From the NCBI GenBank assembly GCA_024635475.1, contig JAGXIW010000001.1:1-64000 (forward strand): a stretch of DNA of 64,000 nucleotides, written 5' to 3'. Each line of letters opens with the position of its first letter. The stretch's first letter is position 1. Both the position numbers and the translations under genes were made by a program. Under the pieces are notes generated by a model that had not been told where the DNA came from, ran no database searches, and saw only the letters and a list, made by a program, of their open reading frames with translations. This document shows, piece after piece, positions 11,752 through 23,705 of the stretch. This DNA comes from a bacterium. GTDB lineage: Bacteria > Patescibacteriota > Gracilibacteria > BD1-5 > UBA6164.

Positions 11752-12552
11752 ATGTATATCTTTAAATTACAATTATTTTGATTAACTATTGCTCCCACAT
11801 ACTATTGACTTATGTATGTGCTTTGATTTGTGTATTGATATATAACCGTAAAAAGGTGATTAAAATTGAGTCATAAAAAAATGGATGACTTGCTTTTATA
11901 TATATTTATATGAGTAATTTTATGATGAAGAATAGGTTATATATTGTTTTATGATCTGAGTTATTACATAGGTAATCCATCAAATTTAATTAAAATTTGG
12001 GAATGATGAATGAGTTTTCATGGTTGAGTGATTTGAGTTGTTTTAGCTATGTATTTTTTTGCTAAAAAATACAAGAAATCTATATTGAATAATAAACTTG
12101 ATTTAAATCCACAAACTTCTAAAGCATTTTTAAAACTTACTGACGAAGTCTGTAGAAGTCTACCTGTATGATTGTGACTAGGAAGATTGTGAAATTACCT
12201 CAATAAAGAACTACTTTGATATAGTCCTTATGATTGACCTTTTGCTGTTTATATAAATTCCGTTTGATACTTTCCTTCTCCTTTACTTGAAGCTATTTTA
12301 GAATGACTTGTATTATTTTTAATACTCGCTTATTTTTATAAAAAGAAAAATACAGAATGAAAAATACAGGATTGACAAGTAGCTTCATTATTCTTAATAT
12401 TTTATGCTATTTTCAGGATTTTTGTAGAAATATTTTTTAGGACTCCTGATCCTCAGATTGGATATATCTTTTGATTTTTAACTATGTGAGAGATTCTTAC
12501 ATTTCCTATGCTTATTGTCTGAATTTATTATTTTGTTAAGTTAAGTAAATAA
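11752..12552 (+). CDS. lgt: Prolipoprotein diacylglyceryl transferase
   Basis: 266 aa, normal for Lgt. This polytopic membrane enzyme attaches diacylglycerol from phosphatidylglycerol to the lipobox cysteine of prolipoproteins. The signature GGRIGYILFYD and the catalytic GGMSFHGG segment are present, with GLGRLGNYLN and the C-terminal FRTPDPQIGYIFG region as expected, all using UGA glycines. Substrates in this window include the lipoproteins at 283-873 and 21078-22991. The rhomboid gene starts one base after its stop, so they are co-transcribed. Confidence 0.97.
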
Positions 12553-12553
12553 T

Positions 12554-13078
12554 ATGACTATTTCAAATATATTTATAATAATTTCAGCTATAATAACAGC
12601 TTTAACTTTTTTTATTAAGGGGTTAACTAATTTTGGTATAAACCATGCTTTTTTGTCAGAATCTACATATCACATAGTTTTAGTACAATTTTTATTGTAC
12701 CAGTTTTTACATTGAGGTGTAACTCATCTTATTTTTAATTCATTATTTATTTATATATTTTGAAATTGACTTGAAAATCTAATTTGAAAAAGAAAATTTA
12801 TTATATTTTTTATATTTAATACTATTTTTGTTTGAATATCTTTACTTTTATTTACTTCGGGAAATACCATATGAATAAGTGGTTTTTGTATGGCTATTTT
12901 AACCTATTTTACTCTAGAATTATATAGTAAAAATAATCCAGAATATAAGTGATGAATAACAGCTATAGTAATAAACCTAGCTATATGATTTACCCCATGA
13001 ATAAGTCTTGTTTGACATCTTTTTTGAAGTATAGCATGAGGGATATTTTATTTGTATAATAAAGAAAAAAAGAGTTAA
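12554..13078 (+). CDS. Rhomboid-family intramembrane serine protease
   Basis: 174 aa with about six hydrophobic segments. LHGGVTHLIFN matches the HxxxxHxxxN oxyanion region, GISGF carries the catalytic serine, and LVGHLFGSIAGG carries the catalytic histidine. It would cleave transmembrane substrates inside the membrane; the substrate is unknown. It starts 1 nt after lgt, a pairing that suggests a joint role in surface-protein processing. A strong terminator shared with the convergent topA gene follows. Confidence 0.92.
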
Positions 13079-13098
13079 TTTAATAACTCTTTTTTTAT
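13063..13098. terminator. Bidirectional terminator between rhomboid and topA genes
   Basis: AAAAAGAGTTA pairs with TAACTCTTTTT across a short loop, with an A-run on the left and a T-run on the right. It overlaps the rhomboid stop and lies 10 nt past the topA stop. Confidence 0.85.
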
Positions 13099-13107
13099 AA
13101 TATATTC

Positions 13108-15387
13108 TTAAATTATATCATTTTCTTCCTCATTTTTCATCATCCTTGTTTTTAATTCATCCCAAACTTCTTTTGGAATTGGTTTAGCTATCTTTACTTC
13201 TGGGTATTTTTTAGCTGCTAGAAAAGGTCATCTTTTGCTATTTTTGATAACTAGTTCTTCCCCACTTTCTTGGTCTATCAAAAGTCATTTTTCTTTTACT
13301 ATTTCTTCTAGTATTTCATCTTTTTCTGATTTAATCTTACCTATCCGTTTTACTTCTGGATAATCTGAACTTGCGAGAAATGGACCAAATCTACCGAATT
13401 TAACAACTATTGTACCTCATTCTGGACATGGTTTTCATTCGTATTTTTCTTTTATAGCTTCAAGTCATGGATTATCATTTTCTGTTCTTTCTATATATTT
13501 ACATTCAGGATATCAAGTACAACCGATAAATTTACCTGTTTTACTATATTTATAAACTAGATCTTTTCCACACTCAGGACATTCTTTTCCTACCATTTCT
13601 ATTACCTTTTCCGCATTTTCACCTGCATTTTCAAGATCTTTTTTTAGAGTTTGCTCCCAAAAATTTGAAAGCATAGTTTGGTATTTTTCCTTTCAAGTAG
13701 CTACTTTATCGAAATCTTCTTCTACAAGTGAAGTAAATTTATAATCCATCATTTTTTCAAAATATTTAGTTAGAAAATCTGTAACAGTAAAAGCAACATC
13801 AGTTGGTTTTAAATATTTTCTTTCAAATTTTTCTATATATCATCTGTCTATTATTGTTCAAATAGTTGGAGCATAAGTTGAAGGTCTACCAATTCATTCT
13901 CATTCCATTTTTTTAACTAGAGATGCTTCTGTATAACGAGCAGGTGGACGAGAAAAAGTTTGAAGCGAATTAATTTCTTTACTATTTACCAAAGTTCATA
14001 CATCAAGCTTTGGTAATTTAGAATTGTCTTCTTCATCAAGCTCATCATCATTTCATTCTATATAAAGCTTCATAAATCAATCAAATTTAATAACTTCTCA
14101 TTTTGTTATCCAATTTGAGTTTTTGTTTATAATTGGTGAAAAATCCATAGTTGTAATTTCAATTAAAGCATCAGTCATCTGACTTGCTATAGTTCTTTTC
14201 CAAATTAATTCATATAATCTCTGTTCTTGAGGTTCTAAAGTTCATTTTAAACTATCTGGTGTTTTTGATAAATCAACTGGTCTAATAGCTTCATGAGCTT
14301 CTTGTGCTGAAGCTTGTTTTGTTTTGTATTGTCTTTCTTTATGATAATCTTTTCAAAATAGTTTTTCTATTACTTCTTTTGAACTATCTAAAGCAAATTT
14401 AGATAGATTTACACTATCAGTTCTCATATATGTAATAAGTCATTGTCTTTCTCATCATCATAAATCGATTCATTCATAAAGTTTTTGAGCTATCATCATC
14501 GTTTGTTTAACACCGTATCAAAATTTACGACTAGCTTCTTGTTGTAAAGTTGATGTTGTAAAAGGAGCCCCAGGAGTTCTCTTACTATCTTTTTTAATTG
14601 TATCATTTAATACAAATTCTAGATTTATTTTTTGGCTCAATAAAGTATATCAGTTTTTATCTTTAGTTGATTCTAATGATTCTAAATTTGGAAGTAATGT
14701 TAAAAGGAACTTATCTACATCTTCACGAGAATTAAAATTTTTTCATTTTCATCATATTTTTTCTAAAATTGACTTAAATTGAAAATTATTATGTTCTAAG
14801 TTTGCAAGTACTTTCCAACTTTCTTTTGGTTTAAATTCTTGTATTTCTCTTTCTCTTTCTACTATCATCTTAACAGCTACTGATTGTACCCTTCAAGCTG
14901 ATAATCATTTTCTTATTTTTTTCCATAAAACAGGACTAACTTTGTATCATACAAGTCTATCTAATATCCTTCTTGCTTGTTGAGCATCTACTAGATTGAT
15001 ATCTATATTTCTAGGAGTTTTTATACTTTCTTCTATTGCTTTTTTTGTAATCTCATGAAAAACTATTCTTTTTACTTTTGTAGGATCAATATCAAGCACA
15101 TTGCAAAGATGCCAACCAATAGCCTCTCATTCCCTATCCTCATCGGTTGCTATCCAAACTTCTTGTGATTTTGAAGCTAAGCTTTTTAATGATTCAACTG
15201 TTTTTATTTTTTCTTTTGAGATTTGATATTTTGGTAAAAAATTATTATCTATATCAACTCATAATTCTTTTTCCGGTAAATCTCTTATATGTCACATAGA
15301 TGCAACTACTTTATAATCTGCTCATAAAAATTTTTCTATGGTTTTTCACTTTGCTGGAGATTCCACTATTACTAAGTTTTTTGACAT
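13108..15387 (-). CDS. topA: DNA topoisomerase I
   Basis: 759 aa. It relaxes negative supercoils by a type IA strand-passage mechanism. The Toprim start [22 protein letters not shown] and ATDEDREGEAI hold the metal-binding acidic residues. [10 protein letters not shown] contains the active-site tyrosine, and [13 protein letters not shown] is a further family motif. The C-terminal part has one four-Cys zinc ribbon (CPECGKDLV ... GCTGYPEC) followed by degenerate ribbon repeats without full cysteine sets. One CGG codon occurs in the segment YPEVKxIGKIK. It is convergent with the lgt/rhomboid pair. Confidence 0.97.
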
Positions 15388-15484
15388 AAAAGAATGTATT
15401 AAAAGTAAAATTTGAACTTATTTTTTCCTATAATATTCAGATATTTAAAATAAAGTGTATTTTTTTATTGTTTTTAGTCAAAAA

Positions 15485-15514
15485 AAAATTAGAAAAACTT
15501 GTTTTTCTAATTTT
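15485..15514 (-). terminator. Hairpin upstream of topA
   Basis: AAAATTAGAAAAAC and GTTTTTCTAATTTT form a 14-bp stem around TT, flanked by A and T runs. It is placed to end the minus transcript of the 169-aa gene before topA. Confidence 0.7.
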
Positions 15515-15569
15515 AAAATTTAATTATTATTATTTTTTTAAACTCTTTTTAATTCTGTCTTTGTTCTTT

Positions 15570-15657
15570 GTAATCCTGAGAATAGCGAAGGATCCCTTTA
15601 GCATTGTAAAATTAGTTAAATCATGTTTAAGAGATTCTTCATTTCATTCAGAATTAC
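15570..15657. repeat. Dispersed palindromic repeat, copy A
   Basis: gtaatcctgagaatagcgaa at the left and attcttcatttcattcagaattac at the right form imperfect inverted arms of an ~88-nt element. Related copies lie at 33626, 61122 and 63504, and short forms at 52764, 58362 and 63611. It is intergenic here. Confidence 0.8.
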
Positions 15658-15670
15658 AACTTTCTTTATT

Positions 15671-16180
15671 TTAATAATAAATATCAATAACATTTTTAAC
15701 AAGATTTCTATTATCATATGGAAATTTATGGTTTTCTATATATCTTATAATAGCATAAAAGATACTCCAAACATTGTCTTCATTGTAGAAAAAAGCATTT
15801 CATTCACTTTTTACTGGATTAAACTCATTTAATATATTGTTTAGATAATTATCTTTTGATACTATTGGAACAATTCCTTTTTTTAAATAATCTCATAATC
15901 TTCACATACAATTATCACATACTATAAAATCAATTCAAAATAATAAATTATCATTTACTTCATTTAAGTAAATCATAGAATCATACTTTCAAAATTCCTC
16001 TTTTGATAAAACAATTAAATCAATAGGTAAAACTGATAATCATTTTAATAAATCTCAAAGCAACTCTTTATTGTCCATTACAATAATTCATAAGATTTTA
16101 TTTTTCTTAAGTAATTTAAATTTATTTTTTATACTTTCCGTTTGCCTTTTTTTCTCAATAAGTATTTCTGTTAATCCCAT
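15671..16180 (-). CDS. Hypothetical protein, possible glycosyltransferase C-terminal-like fold
   Basis: 169 aa, no signal peptide. Hydrophobic strands alternate with helices (NKILGIIVMDN, FGIDFIVCDN). GRLGDYLKKGIVPIVSKDNY ... NAFFYNEDNVWSIFYAI resembles the donor-binding half of GT-B glycosyltransferases, where a Gly-rich turn is followed by a 'PIV' strand and a Phe-rich loop. No catalytic domain is present, so it could be a degenerate or regulatory fragment. The resemblance is weak and seen only by eye. The stop lies just beyond repeat copy A. Confidence 0.6.
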
Positions 16181-16300
16181 ATTTAATAAATCAAAAATAA
16201 AAGATAATAAGTAATAGACAGTTTTATTTGTAAATGTTTATCTATTTGTCTAACTAAAATAATTTTATCACAATTAGAATAAATAAACAAAAAAAATGAT

Positions 16301-16329
16301 TTGACAAAACTTATATATATAATTAAATA
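16301..16329 (+). promoter_or_regulatory. Promoter of the SLH/TSP3 protein gene
   Basis: TTGACA (16301-16306) and TAAATA (16324-16329) are 17 nt apart, about 65 nt before the ATG. Confidence 0.55.
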
Positions 16330-16394
16330 AAAAACTTGTGTTTTTACAGGATTTTATTATTGTTATTGCATAATTTAAAATTATTATTTTTTCT

Positions 16395-17684
16395 ATGAAA
16401 TCCATTATACTTAAAATAGTTATCTTCATTTTTGCTTTATTTATAATTCACTCTATTTTTTCAGCTTTTGTTCCTGTGGATACGGTCTTTAATGATATAA
16501 ATAAAGATTATAAATATTTTAATGAACTTCAAGAATTATACAATAAACAAGTTTTTTATCCTGATGAAAATGATAAATTTAATCCAAATAATTTACTCCG
16601 TAGAGAGGAATTTATAAGTGTTATCATGGAAACTAGTTGTAATAAATGTACAAAACCTAACACTTCAACTTGAATTATAGATAAATATAAAGATCTTATT
16701 CCATTTTTTGATGTACCAAGCTCTAATAGTTACTTTTATTGTATATCCTTAGCAAATGATAAAAATTATATTGATTCATATCCAGTATGATATAAATGTG
16801 ATGACGAAACAATTAATGCTGATAAAACACCTTTTTGTCCCAATAATTATGTAAGTTTAGAAGAAGCAGTATCCTTAATACTTAGAAATTCAAATTTGTT
16901 TTCAGTTGAAGAAAATAATGCCGTATTAGCAGATATAGCTAATTGAAAGATTACAACAGAATTGGCAGATGACATAGCACCAAAAAATATAGATTGAAGT
17001 ACTTATATGTATTATGGATACATAAAAAAAGCATTAGATTACTCTATCGAAGAATATGATGCTTTATGAAATAAGAAAGTCTATAAGTTAATTGATTTAA
17101 GTAATTGAAAAGTCTATCCACAAAAATTAATTACAAAAGAAGAATTTTTGAAAATGGCCTATATAGCATTAAAAACAAATAGTTGTCAAAATGTTATTGA
17201 TCCTACTTTATTAAGTTTAGATTGACAAACTTGAACTTCATCTGTATCTCCAGCAGAAACTACTATCTTAAATTGTGAGGATAGAGATAGTGATGATGAT
17301 TGAATTAATGATTGTGTTGATTTATGTCCAGATATATATTGAAAAACAATAAATAAATGATGTCCTATATATGATTTATGTAATAGTGATTGTACTTGTT
17401 CTAATTGAAGAGTTTGTACTTTGAGTAATAAATCTCTTTGTGGTATTAAATGAGTTTGTGTAGATGATAATAGTAAAGTTAATGATGACAATAAAACAAA
17501 TGAGTGTCTAGAAAAATATAATTCAAGCAAGATTTATGGTAATGTAGTTTGTAATTCTTGTCCCTGTGATAATTTTGTTGATTTTGCAAGTAATATAAGA
17601 AAATGTGATTATCTATTCCCTGCGATCACCTCTACTGGTAGTACACAGATTTATTCAGCTTGAAAATTCTTTGAGGTAAAATAA
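16395..17684 (+). CDS. Secreted SLH-type protein with a thrombospondin type 3 repeat
   Basis: 429 aa. A hydrophobic signal segment (KIVIFIFALFIIHSIFSAF) starts the protein. Residues ~30-290 contain SLH-like units (YFNELQELYNKQVFYPD ... RREEFISVIMET; KKALDYSIEEYD ... ITKEEFLKMAYIAL) with Cys pairs inserted. CEDRDSDDDGINDCVDLCPD is a textbook Ca-binding thrombospondin type 3 motif, followed by a Cys-rich tail (NSDCTCSNGRVC). It is probably wall- or S-layer-associated. The ORF track shows only 92 residues because of UGA codons. Its TAA abuts the stop of the convergent RND gene with no intergenic base. Confidence 0.85.
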
Positions 17685-20600
17685 TTAACAATGCTTTTTA
17701 TCTATATCACATTCCCAATTATCTTTCTGGCTATCAAAATAAAATATAGGGATAGCAATTAGAGTAAGTATAGCTGAGGCTCAAAGTCACCAAACTATAC
17801 TCCAAGCAAGTCAGCTCCAAACTGGGTCTGAAGTTATCTTAATTGCTCAGAAAATTGCTGAAATAGAAGTAAGCATAATTGGCATAAATCTGATATATCA
17901 AGCCTCTATTATTGCCATTTCTAAAGTCCATCATCTCGATTTAAGTATTTCAATGTAATCAATTAGAAGTATTGCATTTCATACTACTATTCAAGCAAGA
18001 CTTATAACTCATATCATTCCCGTTGCATTAAAGTATTCATTTTTTAATAGATACAATATACTAAATCAAGGAAATATTCCAAAAAATCAAAGTAAGAAAG
18101 GAAGCATAACAATTCAAGCAATCCTAAAGCTTTTAAATTGTCAAACAATTAGAAAATATATTGCAATTAGAGCTAAGATCATAGCAGTTCAAAGATCTCT
18201 AAATGTATCCATTGTAAGTTTCCATTCTCAATCCCATTCTATTTTGTATGTTTTTCAATCTTTTATTCATTCAAAAGTCAGATCATAAAATGAAGAGTCA
18301 ATAAGACGATAATCTTTTCATAAAAATTCGTCACTTTTAAAAATAGAAAAAAGTTTAAGTATTGGATAAACTACAGAATTATCTCCCATTTCAGCATATA
18401 TATAGTTTGTTTCTTTTCTATTATCTGTATTTATTTCATGATTTAAAAATGTCAATTTTTTTCTAGATATACTACTTAGTGGAATTTGTTGTCAATTATT
18501 ATTTGTAAAAGTAATATTATCGAATAATTTTATAGTATCAGATTGACTTTGTTTTACTCATAAAAGTATATTTGTTGATTCTAAGGATGTAGAATCCTTT
18601 ATCAAACTAATAGGAATAGAATTTGTTGCTATCCTTATACTATTTGCAACTTGTTCAATTGTTAATTCAGATTTTTTCAGAGAATAATTATCTATATTGA
18701 GTTCTACTTTTTTATAAGTTGTAGATAGAGAATTTCATAAATCTACTATGTCATATTTCTTACTAATTCACTCTACAGTTGTATATACTTTTTTAGTAAA
18801 GTTATCTATATTTTCTTGTTCCAAATCAGTTCATGATAATTTCATTAAAAATGTCGCTCTAACAGGTGGTCATGGAGGATCTTCAAGTAATCTCAATTTT
18901 ATATCATTATATTTTGATTTTAGATATTTTTCTAAAATTGGTCTAAGTTGAATAGCATAAGCTTCAGATTTAATTCTATCTGTATTTTCGTGTTTTGATA
19001 CTAGATTTATCCTTGTAGATAATTGATATGATTCCATTCTATTGCTCCCTCATCTAAAAAGATTTGCAAAATCAGGAGGTAGGGCTAGTCAAATAGTTGA
19101 TGATATATTATCAACTACATTTAGATTTGTTGGAATAGTACAGTTTTGTTTTGTATCACATCATAATAAAAACTTTTCTATATCTTTTTCTATTTCTAAC
19201 ATCTTTTCTACACTTGTTCATCTAGGTCAATCAACCCAAAGGTATACTTGATCCTGATTTGATTTAGGAAGCATACGAGCTTTAAATACACCAAAATAGA
19301 TTGGTAAAATTGTTATTAAAATAAGCGATACCCAAAATGTTATTTTAAATATTTTTCTTTTTTTATTTGAGTTTATATCTTTATTAATAAAGTATTGCAT
19401 TGTTTTTACATAGATTTTTCTTACATCATATTTTCCTACTTTTTTAATTTTATGATGATCTTCTCATTCCTTTAAATCTTTAGTTGTCAAATAACTTACA
19501 AAAGGATTTATTGAAAAAGCTATAACTATTGATAGAAGTAGTGAAACAATTCAGTATTTTGGAATAGGTCACATATATTCTCCCATCATTCAAGTTACAG
19601 CAAACATCCCAGCAAATGACAATACTTTAGTAATTGTAGAAAGTATAACACCAGGTCAAACTTCATTTACTGCAGTTAATATAGCTTGTAATTTTGTATG
19701 TCATGTTTCCCTCCTTTCTTCTAAATGTCTATGCATATTTTCTACTACTACTATACTATCATCAACAAGCATTCATATAATCAAAATTAAAGCAAAAAGA
19801 GTTATTCTATTTATATTATCTCCTGACAGGTAAGCAAAAAGAAAAACTAAAGATAAGATCAAAGGTATAGAAGTTGCTGTATTTAATGCATTTTTAGCTC
19901 ATAAAAATATAATTAATATTACAATTACTATAACTATAGATAAAATCAAATCTCTTATTAGTTCACTTGTAGCTAGACTTGCTTTCTCTCATTCATTTTG
20001 TATTATTTTTATTTCTATATTTTTAGGTAATTTTTCTTTGATTTCTTCTAATTTTTTTTCTATGTTTCCAGTTACAAAAACAGCATTTGTTCAGATTTGT
20101 TTTCATACTCATAAAAAAACTACTTCATTTCATAGATTATTTTTCTCACTGTAGATTGAGTATTTATCTATTTTTTTAGTACCAAACTTTATATTAGCAA
20201 CATCTTCAAGAAATATATCACTTCAATTAAAACTTGCAATTAATAGTTTTTGTAATTTATCCAAATTGTTTAGGTTTGAAGTAAGTTCTATAAAAGTTTT
20301 TTCTTCTTTTGAATTATCTATACTTCAAATTGGAAATGAAACATCATTTTTCTTTAATACATCATAAACTTGCAATATATCTATATTTTTTGCTTGTAAT
20401 TTATCTAAATCAAGTTCAATAAATATGTTATTATTTAATCATCAAATAATATCAAGAGTCGTAACATTTGGAATGACTTTAAATTCATTTTTTATTATAT
20501 TTGCAACTTGTCTCAGATAAATATACTTTTCTTGAGTTGTAAGTTGTAAACTACTTTGTCATTGCGAAGATTGATTTTCTGATTTTTTTAAAGTTATTGC

Positions 20601-21029
20601 ATAAGTAATTTGAGGTAATTCATCTGGATCTATAGCTTTTATAACTGGGATAGAAACTCATATAGGTTTTATATCTAGATTTTGAGATAGTTTTTGAAGT
20701 AATCTAATCTTAGCATTTTCTTTATCAATTCAAACTTTAAATTTTACCATAACTCAAACAAAATTTTCTCTAGAAGTAGAAAAAACTTCATCAATTCATT
20801 CTATTTCCATGATTTTATTTTCAAGTTCTGAAGTTACCAATGTCTTAACATCTTGCGAATTAAGCCCAGGAGACTCTACATAAACCTGAAAAGCTGGCAC
20901 TATAATTGTAGGATTATATTGTTTTGGTATAATTATGTAACTTCAAATTCAAGTTATTAATATAACTAAAATTAACACAAAAGTTAATTTAGTATTTTTT
21001 ATAAAGAATTCTGCAATTTTTGAAAACAT
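17685..21029 (-). CDS. RND-family efflux permease (AcrB/MdtC-like)
   Basis: 1114 aa with the two-fold RND plan: an N-terminal TM helix, a large extracytoplasmic loop (~30-330), a first TM bundle, a second large loop (~560-860) and a second bundle. LIIGMLVDDSIVVVENMHRH is the TM4 signature with the proton-relay Asp pair, and GIVVGNAILLIDYIE with RFMPIMLTSISAIFGAI matches the second bundle. It would export hydrophobic compounds using the proton gradient. It lies 48 nt after its adaptor gene, under TetR control. AcrB-type pumps normally work with an outer membrane, so the substrate route in this cell is unclear. Confidence 0.95.
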
Positions 21030-21077
21030 AGTTTTTTAATTAGTAATTAGCAATGATTAAGGAATAATTAAGGATTT

Positions 21078-22991
21078 TTATTTTTCTAATACTTCCCCAT
21101 CAAATAAATTTTCTTTTCAATCTGTTATTATTTCTTCTCAAGTTTTTAATCATTCAATCAGCGAAAATTCATCATTTTGTTTTAGTATTTTAATTTGTCT
21201 AAATTCTATTGTTTTTCAAAGTTTTTTATTAGTTTTAATAACATAAACTCAAGGAATCATATATTTTTCTATTATAGTTTTATTTTGTATAAAAATTCAA
21301 TTTTTACTTTTATCATTTATATAAAGTTTTGCAATACTTCAAATTATTATATCTTTAGGATTAAATAAAGAGATTTCTATTTTTGTTTTTTTTGTTATTT
21401 CATTTTTTATTGGAAAAATTGTTTTTATTATTCATTCTCTAAATCAATCATTTCACTCTATGGATATATTTACTTTATCTCATAATTTTATTTTAGATAA
21501 TGTATTATCTGGTATTTCAAAAACTATTTTTATATCTCTATTATCTGATATCTCAACTATAGGCATACTAGGAACAATAACCTGTCACATTTCAACAAAC
21601 TTTTTTGTTACTACTCAAGATATAGGTGACCTTATTATAGAATTACTTATGCTTACTAAAGTTAAATCTTTTCATATTTCAATTTTAGTAGTTTCTAAGT
21701 TTAATTCACTTAATTTAGCATTTTTATTTGTTTCTATACTTGCTCTATTTTTATTAATTTCATTCAATTTTTCACCAGCATCTTTTGTTTTTGTTTCTAC
21801 ATCTGATATTTTTAAATTATTTCATTCTATTGCTTGTTCATAATTTTTTGAAATTGTGTCTAAATTATTATTAGCTAAATCAACTTTTTTTTGTAATAAA
21901 GTTAATGCTTTTTCTTTTTCACTATTAAAATCATCAATACTTTCTTTGATTCATTTAAGTCAAAGAACATAATTTCAACTTACAGTTACTAAAATACTTT
22001 CTATATTACTTCAAAAATTTGAAATAGTTTGTTTATGATTATTAATTACATTTGTTCAAAAATTTGGTTCACTTGATACTGAATTATCAACAGTTTCATA
22101 TAAATCTTTTAAAAAATTTCTTAATTCATTATTGAAATCAATTCAAATAGTAAGAGTATTTTTTATTTCTTCATTACTAGGCTCTTTATTTAAAATAGTT
22201 GTTTCATAGATATTTTTATAATTTAGATAACTTCTATTAACAGTTTTAAATTGTTCTATTACTTGAGTTTTTTGATTCGTATCTTTTGCTCATAAAAAGT
22301 CTTCAAAAACATCATTATTATCATCATTTGTAGGATTTATAACTCATAAAAGTTCATCAGCATATTTTATAGTATTTGTATCTATTATCATTGAAGAGGT
22401 AATTGCATTTTTACCATTTGAATATAGATTTTTTTCTTTTGTATTAAAAACCAATTTAGTTTGTTCTAACTCTATTTTTGTTGTTTCTAGTGCATTTTTT
22501 GTTGTTTCAATTTGGGAATTTATTGAAGCTAATTCTTTATCTTTTATATTTTTTGTTAAAGATAATATATTATTTGCTCAATTTAAATTTATATTTATTT
22601 GATTTTCAAGTGACCTAGTTATATCTATTTGGCTATCATAACTTTTAGAAATAGAATCTTTTAATTCTTGCATTTGCAAAATCATTTTTTCTTGGTTTAC
22701 AAGAGATGTACTACTTTCAGCATTATCAAATCTAGCTATTATATCTCAAGCATTTACTATATCACCCTCTTTCACATAAATATCTCTTATTAATCATCAT
22801 TGTTTTGTTCAAAGTTGTGTTTTTAAATTACTTTCTACATATCATACAAAATCATCTTCTAGATTTATACTACCTGAAGCAACTTTTGTTGTTTTATAAT
22901 ACTTTACTAATTTTTCTTCTTGTTTATCACATGAAACCAATGAAAAAGTAAAAATAATCAATGTAAGAGTTGTAATAATTTTTTTTATCAT
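21078..22991 (-). CDS. Lipoprotein RND/HlyD-family adaptor with a very long coiled coil
   Basis: 637 aa against a usual ~370-400. A signal peptide with lipobox FSLVSC predicts membrane anchoring. The lipoyl half-motifs flank the insertion: GGLIRDIYVKEGDIVNAGDIIARFD near residue 70, and SPISGVVTKKFVEMGQVIVPSMPI near 470. Between them is a ~380-residue helical region (ENQINI ... IESILVTVSG ... IETNKNAKLSEL). Beta-barrel and membrane-proximal segments follow. It should link the RND permease to the outside layer; the long hairpin may bridge a thick wall or periplasm. It is second in the tetR-adaptor-permease operon. Confidence 0.92.
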
Positions 22992-23018
22992 AATTTGTGT
23001 TATTAAAGTTATTAAAAA

Positions 23019-23537
23019 TTAATTTTTAAATAATTCATCTATTTCTAAAATAATTTTATCTAAATCAAAAGGACAATTTCAAAAAATACATTTTTTCTTT
23101 GATATATTTTCTAATATAGAAAGTAATATAAATACTTTTTCTTGATTCAGTTTATATTTAGTACGAAAAGCTTCATATATTATAACAAAAATTGTATTTT
23201 GCATATCTGAAACCAATTCTTTCAATTTTTGATTTTCACAGTATCAATTTTGGTTTATTAAAGAAAATATATTTTTACTTTTTGATGGATAATAAATAAA
23301 TTCCTTAATAAAATTTTTTAAGTCATTGTTATTTGTTATTTTTTTTATAAAATCTAGATAAATCTCAAATGAATAACTTATAAGTTCTTCTTGCAATTTA
23401 TCTTTTGAAGGAAAATAATAATACAAAGAAGATTTTTTTATTTTCAAAGTATTTGCTAATTCTTGCATACTTACTTCTTTAAAAGTCTTATCATAAAAGA
23501 TAGGTTCAATTATCTTTAGTACTTCTTTTTTTTCCAT
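23019..23537 (-). CDS. TetR/AcrR-family repressor
   Basis: 172 aa. The N-terminal helix-turn-helix is clear: KTFKEVSMQELANTLKIKKSSLYYYFPSKDKLQEEL, with the YYYFPSKDKL recognition-helix end typical of the family. The C-terminal ligand domain is divergent and includes a CENQ/KKCIFGNCP cysteine set. It is first in the efflux operon and a palindromic operator overlaps its promoter, so it likely represses itself and the pump. The ORF-track entry (97 aa) stops at an internal UGA that is read as Gly. Confidence 0.93.
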
Positions 23538-23562
23538 AATTTATATTTTTATATAAAATAAT

Positions 23563-23580
23563 ACCTAACGGTTGGTAGGT
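23563..23580 (-). promoter_or_regulatory. TetR-type operator
   Basis: acctaacggttggtaggt is an imperfect palindrome (ACCTA ... TAGGT around CGGTTGG) of the kind bound by AcrR/QacR-like repressors. It covers the predicted transcription start of the tetR operon. Confidence 0.75.
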
Positions 23581-23582
23581 TG

Positions 23583-23610
23583 ATAATATTTTTTTTTTTT
23601 ATATTGTCAA
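23583..23610 (-). promoter_or_regulatory. Promoter of the tetR-adaptor-RND operon
   Basis: Minus-strand TTGACA (23605-23610) and TATTAT (23583-23588) are 16 nt apart. The start point falls inside the adjacent operator, which fits autorepression. Confidence 0.7.
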
Positions 23611-23705
23611 ATCTTTTTCTATAAACAAAAATAATTTGCAAAAAATAAAAAAAGAGTAAAATCAAAACCGTTAAATCCACAAATATAATTAATTATAAAT
23701 AGAAT

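Noticed and set aside
15468-15832. Two plus-strand ORFs over repeat copy A
   Set aside because: They cover a hairpin, a palindromic repeat and the antisense of a minus-strand gene; amino-acid content is typical of AT-rich noise.
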